A DNA stretch of 64,000 nt from Spinacia oleracea (Eukaryota; Streptophyta; Magnoliopsida; Caryophyllales; Amaranthaceae), in the NCBI RefSeq assembly GCF_020520425.1, contig NC_079491.1:37603027-37667026 (forward strand), in the 5' to 3' direction. Made by a program: the position numbers and the translations under genes. Each line of letters opens with the position of its first letter. Position 1 is the first letter of the stretch. The notes under the pieces are model-generated. The model did not search any database, was not told where the DNA came from, and worked only from the letters and a program-made list of their open reading frames with translations. Shown in pieces: positions 36,331 through 46,423 of the stretch.

Positions 36331-36371
36331 GTTCATTTTAAACAACACAAAACGACGTCGTTTTGGATGGG

Positions 36372-36393
36372 GTACAGCCAGCTCTGGCTGTAC
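36372..36393. repeat. Right terminal hairpin of MULE 2
   Basis: GTACAGCCAG (36372-36381) pairs perfectly with CTGGCTGTAC (36384-36393). The 16-bp palindrome lies just inside at 36348-36363. Confidence 0.8.
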
Positions 36394-36439
36394 ACGGGTA
36401 CATCAAAAAATTTACGATTAAATATAAGACGATAAAAGT

Positions 36440-36759
36440 TAGAGCTGATCAACATGGCCCGACCCGCTAGCACGACCTGAAAGTTACCGGATTTTGGGTA
36501 GAACATTTAGGTCAGATATTCGGTCTCGGTCCGGCCAGACCCGAACTTTTTATAAAAATATCGGGATTTGGACAACGTAAAACAACAATTTTAGTTATAA
36601 ATTTGGCCCGACCCGAAAATGGCCTGAAAACCCGCTATTTTTGGCCCGAAATAACGGGTTTTGGGCACACAAATTTTTCCCGAAGCTTGGCTGGGCCCGA
36701 CATAATGGGCAGATTTTTGCGGTTGAGGCCCAGCCCGACCCACCTTTTGATCAGGTCTA
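36440..36759. mobile_element. hAT-type MITE
   Basis: 320 bp with termini TAGAGCTGATCA and TGATCAGGTCTA (inverted, one mismatch), flanked by the exact 8-bp duplication ATAAAAGT (36432-36439 and 36760-36767). TIR length and an 8-bp duplication fit hAT. The interior is full of GGCCCG/CGGGCC motifs. A truncated copy sits in the first duplication unit at 32247-32432. Confidence 0.85.
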
Positions 36760-36957
36760 ATAAAAGTATAAACGAACACAAGAGTTACGAATTGGGGAAA
36801 AAAAGCGTCGAACTTTTCTAGGTCTTCCCCTGGCGCAAGGGGACTTTTCTAGGTCTCCCCCCTTTTGATCAGGTTTAATAAAAGTATAAACGAACACAAG
36901 AGTTATGAATTGGGGAAAAAAAGCGTCAAAATTTTCTAGGTCTCCCCCTGGCGCAAG
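36743..36957 (+). repeat. 118-bp tandem duplication at the MITE's right edge
   Basis: The stretch starting CCTTTTGATCAGG at 36743, which includes the MITE end and its duplication, recurs at 36861 with a few changes and ends near GGCGCAAG in both. Confidence 0.8.
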
Positions 36958-37261
36958 CTTTAGCCTGGCTGCTACAGTGCTCCAAGCGCCATTGATATGG
37001 CGAAGAGAGGTCGTCACAGGAAGGTTCAAATGCCCCATTCTGTGCAGAGGTCCGAGCAACCGCTTGCAAAGACCTGTTATGGCAGCAGCGAGACTATAAC
37101 TCCACCATCCTTTATTCCTCAACAAGCGGCGTCGACGGGGTCTGCTCCTCTGGTTTCACTGTTGCGAAGCGAGGGGGAAGGAATGGTGATTCCATGACGA
37201 ACTCAGATCTCAAGTAGACTCTCGCTTGTGGATACTCCAATTTTAACTCCATCGAGCCCAT

Positions 37262-38600
37262 TTGATCGATAACAATAGAAATGCTAATCGAGGTATGAAG
37301 CTTTCCTTTATTGTTCCGGCTATGATGAACGGAAAACCTATTGTGTGCCTACAAATTCCTGATGTTAATGCTCAGTTACAGAAGTGGTCATCTGCGGTTG
37401 TCTTCTATGTCGTAGATGAAAATCCAACAATTAAGTACTTGAACATGTTTATTGAGAAACATTGGAATTGTATGGATAAAACTGATATTTTCCTTCATGA
37501 AGAAGGATACTTGATTATTAGCTTTGAATCTGTGAATGAAAGAGATAGAATTCTTAGCTCGGGGTTGTACTGTCTAGCTAATCCTCCTACCATTTTGAAG
37601 CCTTGGTCTGCTGAGTTTTGTTTCAAAGAAGAAGTTTAAGGGAGGTTCATGTGTGGGTCAAATTTTCAAAATTACCTTTGAATATAATTGTGGGGGCATT
37701 GATTCCTTAAGTAGATTTGGGAGCACAATTGGAAGGCATATCATAGCTGATTAGTGCACCACTCAACCCTCACAAATCTCTTTTGCTAGGATTCTTGTCG
37801 AAATTGATGTCATGCAACCTAAACAGAATTATGTATGGGTATAGGGGCCAAATGGTGATCCTTATGAACAGAAGGTTGTGTTTGATTGGTTTTCTCCTTT
37901 TTGTGAAAAATGTATGATGGTTGGGCATTGTTGTTCTCATGAAGAAGATAGATATGATCATTTGAAAAGGGGTGTAAATACAAGAAAGATTGGGTTCCCA
38001 AATAAGTACAACAAACAAATGCTGACCTTGTAAAGAAATGATTGCTGCTCCTCCTGCTACACAACCGCAAGCAGCAACAACTGAAGCAACATTTGAGATT
38101 ATTGTTTAGCCTACTTTGTCTGAAGCCACTAGGAGATCAATGGCTAGACCTATCACTCAAAGAACTGCTCTTGATCCCCTAAGAAAGGAAAATTCTTATA
38201 ACTAGTGTTGGAGGAACATGGCTTTACTACTATTGAACCAGGGGGGGACTGTATCCTCTCAGGTAAAACATGAGATTTTTATGTTGGAATGTGAGGGGTT
38301 GCAATAAACCCTTCAAATTGAGGAAATAAAGGCCTTCTGTGCCGAACAAAAACTTGATATTTGTTGTTTACTGGAGACTAGGGTCAAGTTTCAAAAAAAT
38401 CTGGAAAAATGTTTAAGAATTGGAGAGTTATTCATAGTTATAACCATGCTATTAATGGTAGAACTTTGGATGGCCTGGAACCCCAAAACTGTTGATATAA
38501 GTTGTATTTTCGAGAATGCTCAATGTATTTGTGCTCGAATTTTAAACATGAAAATAAGTGAACATAGTTACCTAGCTAAAATTTATGGCTAACGAGACAT
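37262..38600 (+). pseudogene. L1-type LINE fragment (ORF1 and start of ORF2)
   Basis: The frame at 37262-37639 encodes the DUF4283-type domain of plant LINE ORF1 (HWNCMDKTDIFLHEEGYLII; ILSSGLYCLANPP). A shifted continuation has a zinc-knuckle-like FCEKCMMVGHCC (about 37900-37935). From about 38275 the endonuclease start of ORF2 appears (FLCWNVRGCNKPFKL, then DICCLLETRVK) with stops and frameshifts. The reverse transcriptase is missing: the homology ends near 38593, where an LTR-element 3' end begins. The 5' region 36958-37261 is GC-rich and may be LINE leader. Confidence 0.75.
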
Positions 38601-38630
38601 AATCTTCAACAATGGACATCCAAAGGGGAG

Positions 38631-38818
38631 TGTTATGAAATATTATGTGGATGCCCATTATACCCCTAGTATCTTTCCGGAATGTTCTAGATATTAGGAT
38701 TTATTGTTCTTCAAGCAAACCCTATTCTATTGTATGTATATATACCCCATTGTTCATGGAATAGGACACACAATTGTTCTCTCCTGATTTCTCCTCTCTT
38801 TCTCTTTATTTCACAACA
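38631..38818 (+). repeat. Small LTR with its polypurine tract
   Basis: 188 bp beginning TGTTATGAAAT and ending TTTCACAACA. It is preceded at 38622-38630 by the purine tract AAAGGGGAG, so it is a 3' LTR with about 35 bp of element upstream. It has a TATA-like TATATATACC near 38735. The rest of the element is absent. Confidence 0.65.
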
Positions 38819-39626
38819 TATTTCTGATAAAATAAGTTTTTTCCAGATAAAATAAGTTTAGATATTTTCGGGTAAGTTCAGATAATATAAGTTTAGATAA
38901 TATAAGTTCAGTTAAAATAAGTCGAATAGAAAGGAGCTGTAATTACAACATACATAAGGGTAAACCCATCCAAACACTATGGGGGTGTCTGGGTAGGAGA
39001 TGTTTGAGAGAAAAAGAGCTTTTTGGAGTGAATTATAGGTTTGACCTTTAGGAAAGCTAATTGGAAGTGTTTGGTTATGAGAGGCTTGGGAGAGAGTTTT
39101 GGGGGAGAAAAAGCTAATTTTGTAAAAGTTCAATATAAAAGCCTTTTGCAATTAGAGGTTTAAAAAAGTGGATGAAAATTACTATTTTGTCATACTATTG
39201 CCTATAGTTTATACCACTATCAATCTTGTTACCTACATTATTTTCTCCTAAAAACATTACTTACACTTTCTTTTTTCATTTCACCATATTTACTAGACTC
39301 GTTTTTTGTTGTAAAATTTTTTATAGTAGTACTTTGAAGCAATTGAAAGCTATTGCAATCATGCTTGAAGTATCATTAGTAATATTTCTCTATTTACAAT
39401 TAATACATTATTAAAAAAAATTAAACTAAGAATAATTTGTCATAAAAAAATTTGTTTTATTTAGTCAATGTTTATTAAAAAAATAAAGAGAAAACAACAA
39501 ACAAAATAAACTATTTTTCTAATATTAATAAGAAACAAAGTATGTCAATGTCCTTAATGATCATTTTAAATATTAAACAGCTAACAACTATCGGTTAATT
39601 TACCAAACACTTTTACACAAACAACT
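38819..39626. other. Repeat-rich spacer before the gypsy element
   Basis: 38823-38935 holds about six short units of the form GATAA(A/T)ATAAGTT. From about 38975 a possible MITE (GGGTGTCTGGGTA ... TACCAAACAC near 39600) is suggested by weak inverted ends. No gene was seen. Confidence 0.4.
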
Positions 39627-42292
39627 TGTAACACCCTAATAATTCCTTGCTTTTTATAAAACATTTTCCGACTTAAAACACAGGAATTACCAAGATATTA
39701 CCGCCACCGTGATAACGGTTATGACTATTTACCAGAATTACGCAGCGGAATTAACTAACTTTCAAAACATATTAAATAAATAGTTAATGATTATGAAAAC
39801 AAGTTGGAACCGTTGAGGCCCAAAACCAAAGTATTAAACCATTTAAAAAATCCATTAACTATAAATAGTAGCAATAGTAGTAGTCATGACTAAATAAAAG
39901 TAGAGTATATAAAGTACAGAAGATTAAACTCTCAACACGAATCCCATGATAACTTCTCCCGCAAGTTATCTCTACAAACCCGCTTTATTAAAATTCTACT
40001 CCCCTACAACACAATTGCAATTGATGGATCATCATAGGGTCATTAAGGCAAAGGCCATGACCAGAAGACATGAAGCACGAAGTCAGCAAAAGCTGAGTAC
40101 GAACAAGCTTGAATAACATTCTATCCTAACATGCTTCACTCGACGAATTAAATAATCCACATGCAAAAGCCATATAATAAACAAATAAACATGGAGACAA
40201 GACTCGACACCTGACACGACTTTTGACTCACAGTTTAATAAAAAGTAGATTCGAACGGGTAAAATAAAGTATCCTCAAAAGGAAATAAAAGGGTGATGGG
40301 AGCCAACCATACACCAAATAATAAGTCGGGCTACTACCGACAGTCGGGCCATACCGACGGAATTCCAATGAACAACGGCATAAAAAGAAGAATGAAACAA
40401 CGTCTTGTATCATTCAAGGAGTACAAGTTTTCCGGCAAGACTCCCCCCATTGTTCATACTCAAGGTATATACGTTCCAAGAGTTTTGAAGCTCTTTCGGG
40501 TTACACTTTACGTTAATTAGTATGTTATGTTCAAGGCGACTCAAGACTCTACACAAGACATAACAATTAAATAATTAAACAATTCGTCAATGACACTTCA
40601 TTTTTAATCCTTTAGGACTTGTGATCAAACATGGACTCAAGTGAAATTACTCCCATTGTTCCTTCTCAGAAACACTGTTTGAGATAATCCGACATTGACT
40701 ATTAACAAGCGGGGTGTGCCCTTAGTACGAATTGTCCTTAATTCAATTCACATAGACTCTCTAACATATTCTACCCCTTGGTAGAATATATATTGCTCTC
40801 CGGCAATATTCAGTAGTGTGAGGGGGTCGAAAAAGCACGAGGCTAATGCGTGACCTCGTCCCTCGTGGGCGTGACGTTTCTTTTTGTCGAATCAAGTGTA
40901 ATTGGATTTCCTGTGAGTTTACACCCAATTGACTAGTAATATAGGAGTCGTCATTCAGTTTTTAACGACAATGAGAAAAACTGACAAAACTCGGTTATCG
41001 TGACATAAAGGGAGTGCAATTATGTTTGACCACGACTGCCATAGGTTCCCTTGTGATCCATGGTGTGGGGATCTCTCAACGTACACCCGCAAGGTAGAGA
41101 TTGAGGGTTCGGGGGACTGTAACTACCGAGAGGAGTACTCGCTCTTCGATAACTCCAGAGGCAGGATATCCTTACTAGCTCAGCATAAATAATTGAAGGG
41201 ACATGCGTTAACTATTAAACTAATCTGAATTGATTTTAACAATATGCAACACATAATACTGGATCGATCGTGATTATCTTGTTTAGATTGATTTAAGGGA
41301 CCTAGCATGATAGTTCAATTTCCCAAGATATTATATTTATTAGGCGTGATAGAACAATCAGATTTAATAGTTTAACAGTTTTATAAAAGGGCGAGGAAAG
41401 TGATTAAATCATGCAAAGGGACACATTACGACGCACCCTTGAGAGGTGCGTCATGGTTCTCAGAAAACTAACCACTTTGGCTTTGCTATTTCTCTTTTTA
41501 TTTTACTAATCTCAAGTTTCCGGGCTTAATTCTTCGGCTACAAGGGACAGGATACGTTCTGCTCGATTTTCGGATCGATTGCGACAGAACGCGGGATCAA
41601 TTTTGCAGCGTGAGGCTTAGGCTTAGGGGTTGGAGTCAATACTCAGAATATGAATTGTGTGTTGTTTCACGTCGAATTTGGGGCTGTATTTATAGGGAAG
41701 AGTTCGTGGAAAGATAGAATTGTAGAGCTCTAATCCAAGAATTATTAGGAGAGAACACGTACCTAGGTAATTTCAGCGCCCAGGGCTGGGCGCCGAAGAT
41801 TTCGGCGCCCAGAGCTAGGCGTTGAAAATAGGGTCTGGGCCGTATTTCCTTGTCAGATTTGGACTCTTAGAATACGGAGTCTTTGAGACTTATCCGAGTC
41901 TTTTAGTGCGTATTAACTTTATGAAGGAATGCGTCTGGGCCCGTTACGAACTCTAGGCTCGTTTAGGATTTTAATTAATACGTAACTCTTATTTTCGAAA
42001 TTATACTAGGAATAGGATTCATCTTGCAAATTCTATCTCTTTTAGGATTTATGTCGGAGTGCAACACCTAATTCTGACAGGTTTCTATCTTTTATGTCTT
42101 GCCACTTTTAGCAACTACCCGTTACGGCAGTTACTATTTTTAGCAGGTTTCTATAAATAGCAGGTTTCGGGTGAAATGAAAAGGGTGATTGAGATTCGTT
42201 ATTTTATAGGAGATGTGTTTCCAAGTGGAGATTTTATGTTCTCATCATCGAACCTTCCCTTTCGGGAATGGGGACAAAAGTAGGTGTCTACA
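39627..42292 (-). repeat. 3' LTR of the gypsy element
   Basis: 2666 bp. On the minus strand it starts TGTAGACACCTAC and ends GGGTGTTACA. Next to the start is the purine tract AAAGTGGGGGC (42296-42306). A candidate target duplication CAACT (39622-39626) cannot be tested because the 5' LTR is outside. No gene lies within. It contains one pair of the GCGCCCAG/CTGGGCGC motifs at 41774-41829. Confidence 0.8.
41774..41829 (+). repeat. Paired hairpin motif, locus 1 (LTR)
   Basis: GCGCCCAGGGCTGGGCGCC followed about 12 bp later by GGCGCCCAGAGCTAGGCG and TTGAAA. Each half is a near-palindrome. Confidence 0.75.
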
Positions 42293-42828
42293 GTTAGCCC
42301 CCACTTTGACTGAGTCTCGGGATGAGACGATGGTCAAAGTACTAGACGGAGTGCGTCACACAAGCCATAGTGTATGTGACTTGTTTTGCGAGGGTCTCAC
42401 GAGCCCCCGAGTGATAACATTTGACTTAAGGGTCATCACTTGAAGTGTCATCACTTGAAGTGTCGACATATCCCTCACGTGTCATTGGGATTTGTCAACG
42501 GATAGTATAGAAACTCCCTCACTTTGTCATTGGAAGTATCTAAAGATGCGTAGAAATTCCCTCACTTTTTCATTGGAAGTAGCTATAGATGTTTTCGAAA
42601 TCAAAGCTATAAAGTGTAATTGGGCCTGGCCAAGCCCAATCACGAGGTAAAAATGTTTTTTTAAAGATTCTCATTTTCAGGGTTAGCTAAACGAGAAACC
42701 CCCTTGTTTTTATGGGACGTAAAACGAAGGAAAATCCAGCTCATCGTTCTTTTTGGAAAAACGGAAAACCAATCCTTTAATTTTTGGAAAAAGGGAACAC
42801 CGAAAAAAGTTATCGGTACGGCGACTAA
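42293..42828. other. Gypsy 3' untranslated region next to the LTR
   Basis: Apart from the purine tract it contains a short duplicated stretch (AA(A/T)(C/T)TCCCTCACTTT, near 42508 and 42550). No ORF of note. Confidence 0.5.
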
Positions 42829-43560
42829 GGACATGCGCGGTTAGTGGCGCAGGCCCCGCCGGCTAAAGATGGCGAGCCTGTCCGCTGAGGGTGGACGCCC
42901 CGTCCGATAGAAGTGGACGAATCTGTTTTGAAATTTGAAAATAAGGACCCACGCGGTTTGTGACGTAGACCCCGCCGGCTGAAGATGGCGAGCCTGTCCG
43001 CTGAGGGTGGACGCCCCGTCCGATAGAAGTGGACGAATCTGTTTTAAAATTTGAAAATAAGGACCCACGCGGTTTTTGACGTAGACCCCGCCGGCTGAAG
43101 ATGGCGAGCATGTCCGCTAAGGGTGGACACCCCGTCCGATAGAAGTGGACGAATCTATTTCGAAATTTGTTCGTTGTTTTTTTAAAATAAGGACCTACGC
43201 GGTTTGTGACGTAGCCCCCGCCGGCTGAAGATGGCGAGCCTGTCTGCTAAGGGTGGACACCCCGTCCGATAGGAGTGGACGAAGCTATTTTGAAATTTAT
43301 TTGTGTTGTTTTGAAAATAAGGACCTACGCGGTTTGTGACGTAGACCCCGCCGGCTGAAGATGGCGAGCCTGTTTTTTGTTTTTTGAAGATTTTTTCGAA
43401 AACTGAGGACCTGCGCGGCTAGTGACGCAGACCCCGCCCGCTGAAGGTGGGAGAGCCCTATCCGCTGAGGGTGGACGTCCCTGAATTCGTTTTTTTTAAT
43501 TTGGAACTCGCGTGGTTCGTGACGCGATCTTGCCCGCTGAAGATGGGCAAGTTCCTATTT
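42829..43560. repeat. Tandem repeat of 114-139-bp units in the gypsy element
   Basis: Units start with GGACC(C/T)(A/G)CGCGG and contain CCCCGCCGGCTGAAGATGG and GTGGACG(C/A)CCCGTCCGATAG. Copies begin near 42829, 42947, 43061, 43183 and 43322, with two shorter, more diverged units to about 43560. ORFs on the minus strand here only reflect the repeat. Confidence 0.85.
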
Positions 43561-44646
43561 CTTTTGTTCATTGTGATTTCTTTTGAGAATTTCCTTTTAT
43601 TCATTCTTGTAGGAGCGAATTCTTTCGAGGGATGCTCGGATTTAGTTGCAACCTGAATGTGGGTTGACAACGTGTTCAGACGGACCATTATCTTGTGGTC
43701 ATCTTCTTTCATGGTTTTGAGCTAGTCTTTACGGCTCAATTTTGCCACCACTTGGTTTTTGATCAGAGGACCATGTACAAGTATCAACGGCGACCTTTAT
43801 TCTGAGGTCGAAATCCGTTTTTCTCTTTGAGATTATCCAAACACTGGACTGTGTATAGCGTAGTCCGGGAATATGATTTTTACTTCGCACACTCTTCGTT
43901 GGAGTATATATTTTCTTTCGAGCCCCCAAGCACTCAGGCTTGACGGTCATTTCTTGCCAAGAGAGGTACGTATTTTATAACGTCCTTTAATCATGTTTGG
44001 GATCGTGCTCGTATGTGCGAGCGACCTTTATAGTGGTATGCTATTTTGACGAAGTCGTGGAGTGCGACTTCGCTTTCCGGGCGACAAAGTTTATTTTTCA
44101 ATGATATCAGGTTTAGCTTGGCCCGGATTAATCTTTTGACAAACAAACATTTTTTATTTGAGAAACCAACGACTTAATAATATTTTTTGGTGTTTCGAAG
44201 AACGACCTTAATATTTATTTTGCTTTTTGAAAAAATGTACACATATATTCCTTGAGACGAGTCTAAGTTTCGACAAATTTTAATATTCATTTTCACTATT
44301 TGGGTGCTAAAGGTGCTTTTGAGCTTGATCTTGATTTCAATAGGGCCTCGTGTCTACCAACACGGTTTTAAGTCCTTTCCTGCTCCGCGTTTTGCGAGAT
44401 CCGGGCCTTGGGCTGCATTTTCGGCGCCCAAGGCTAGGCGTTAATCATTTCGGCGCCCAGCCGTGGGCGCTGAAAGCCTTATCCTGGCAATTTTTGGTTT
44501 TCGGATTTCTTAACGCGTTTCCGAATGGGATCAGGATGTTTATGTCTTCAGGTATATATAGGGGTTAGATACGTCCTTCTTTTCCATCACTCTCAATCTT
44601 CCTTTCTCTCGTAATTACTTAGCTTTAATTCTTCCTTGCTTTTGTC
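43561..44646. promoter_or_regulatory. Leader and promoter region of the antisense ORF
   Basis: No coding region was recognised. A TATA box TATATATA at 44553-44560 lies about 90 bp before the start codon at 44647. The second pair of hairpin motifs stands at 44417-44475, about 80-135 bp upstream of that TATA box. Confidence 0.5.
44417..44475 (+). repeat. Paired hairpin motif, locus 2 (upstream of antisense ORF)
   Basis: GGCGCCCAAGGCTAGGCGTT and then GGCGCCCAGCCGTGGGCGCT, about 30 bp apart, same orientation as locus 1. Confidence 0.7.
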
Positions 44647-46423
44647 ATGTCGATTCCTCCCTTCTCCCTCCAACGAGTTGTCAGGCGTTGGCTAAGAGCC
44701 CTTACTCCTACAGAAAATGCTTTGTTGAAAGAATACCACTTAAAGGTACTTTTAGGCTTACAACAAATTAATATTGATTATAACTTTCTGTGTGCAGCCC
44801 TGAGCTTTTGGGATTCTGATCACCATGTTTTTGTCTTTCGGGGCAATGAAATATGTCCTTTGCCAGATGAATTTGCCGCGATCCTTGGTTATCCTACTAA
44901 TGCTACTCCTGCCACCCCTGGCACCATTGAAGAGGGTAAAACAACCGTAGGGGCTTTCGTAAGATTAGATGCTAACATGCTCGCTGAGATTGTTGTGGGT
45001 GATGAGGTTAATTTGGCAAAGCTTGTAAAACATCACTTTAGACCTAGTAAAAATATGACCGAACAAAAATTGAACATTCGAGGCCTTGTATTTTGTTTGT
45101 TGAATCATTATTTGCTGTCGAATAACAATGGCGAGTTCGGTGACATAAGGTTGATCCCGTTGATTAGCCAGACGGAAAGTTGCTATTCTATTATGCCGTT
45201 GGTTGTTGCATAGACTTTGTTAAGGGGAGCCCCCTATTGCTGCAGGTAATCGATCTTTCTTTTGCGCACACATATTTTTTTATATTTTTTCGTTTGTCCT
45301 GCCTGGAGCTGATTTTCAGCGCCCAGGGCTGGGCGTTAGAATTTTCGGCGCCTGGTCCTGGGCATTGAAACTGCGCCCCAGGTTTCATTTGTTTATTTAT
45401 TATTGTTTGATCTGATCGTACCCGTTCTTTCTGCAGATTTGGCTCATGGAACGACTTAGGCTCTTAGAAACTCTTGCCGATCCTAAACATTATCGTCCTA
45501 TAGCTTTGGGTAATCGAAAGTATTTACACCGAGGCCAGGACGAGGCCGAGTGGGCTTCGTTTTTTACTCATGGTATCTGTTCTATTAAGTGGGTGGTACC
45601 GTGGTGGGGTTTGACTACTATGACGGGGGGTTCTGATGTGTCAGTTTATGTTTCTTTGTTGGGGCTATCTCGGCCCATCTATATCTTTCATTACCGAGTC
45701 ATGCGTCAATACGGCTTAAGGCAGACTATCCCATTTTCTGATACAGTACCACATAAAGTAGCGGCCTTTTCACAAGCACGGGTTCAAGCATGGGCTAAGT
45801 ATTATGATGGTCTCCCGCGTTGGGCCATGGCTACAAATGGCTTTGTGGGTCTTTCTGAAAACTACAAGTTGTGGATGAGTTCCGATGATAAAGCTGTGAG
45901 GACCGAGGCTCGAAATGGTGAGCCGGCTGAGCTTTTGATACCTCGCATTCGGGTTAGGTATGAGGGCCGTGATTCTGCCAATCCTCGCACCCATGGTATT
46001 AAGACTGTGAAAGCTCGTCCTGATCGAAAGCGAAAGGAAGTTCCTCCCCGTTCCAGTTCTAGGCCTAAGAAGATGCCTAACATGAAGGGGCCTGCTGTTG
46101 CTAAAACAAATGCAAGCTCTCGCGGAGATCGTCGCCGGAACAATGTATGGGTTAGGAAAGCTCAGCCGCTAGTAGAACCAGTGATTAATCTAGTTGATGT
46201 TGATAATCCTTCCCCCACCATCGTTTGTGCCCTTGAGGCTGAGCGGGCTTTAACTGTTCAAACTGATAATGTTTCTGAGGCCTTGGCATCTTTGGAAGTT
46301 AGTGTCCAGGAGCCGGTTCTTATGGAGGTTGATATAGGGGCAGCGCAGAAACCTGTGGGGGTGGACCCCGCGAACATTGCCCTTTACAAGACTTTATTTG
46401 ATGATTCGGAAGAACTAGAGTAG
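44647..46423 (+). pseudogene. Antisense additional ORF of the gypsy element, DUF7745-like, two exons, one frameshift
   Basis: Exon 1 (44647-45244) encodes MSIPPFSLQRVVRRWLRALT and the FWDSDHHVFVFRGNEICPLPDEF segment that I associate with the DUF7745 / plant-mobile-domain-like proteins of plant repeats. Exon 2 (45437-46423) begins IWLMERL and ends with a Lys/Arg-rich then acidic tail. The intron is 45245-45436 (GT-AG). Near 45170 a one-base change shifts exon 1 into a stop at 45211; the correct frame (LLFYYAVGCCIDFVKGSPLLLQ) continues to the donor. With it the product would be about 525 residues. It lies opposite to gag-pol, has its own TATA box and an AATAAA at about 46519. Function unknown. 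The family name is from memory. Confidence 0.7.
45316..45372 (+). repeat. Paired hairpin motif, locus 3 (intron of antisense ORF)
   Basis: AGCGCCCAGGGCTGGGCGTT and GGCGCCTGGTCCTGGGCATT, in the 192-bp intron. Confidence 0.7.

Larger units (their letters stand above)
32495..36416. mobile_element. Second MULE of the non-TIR type, non-autonomous
   Basis: The borders come from comparison with the uninterrupted first duplication unit: extra DNA lies between ATTAACTATA (32485-32494) and ATTAAATATA (36417-36426), a 10-bp duplication with one mismatch. Both ends carry perfect 10-bp-stem hairpins. The right end has the 16-bp AAAACGACGTCGTTTT palindrome and the interior has dense ATGTTCA motifs, as in MULE 1. 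No transposase is present. A short ATG frame at 32767 (MSIGKSVCVFAALI) and an exon-like piece at about 35868-35995 (AYNNEEIETMKVKYC) may be gene remains. A third MULE sits inside. Confidence 0.65.

Noticed and set aside
42841..43111. Two minus-strand ORFs of 75-82 residues with internal repeats
   Set aside because: Products of the tandem repeat in the gypsy UTR.
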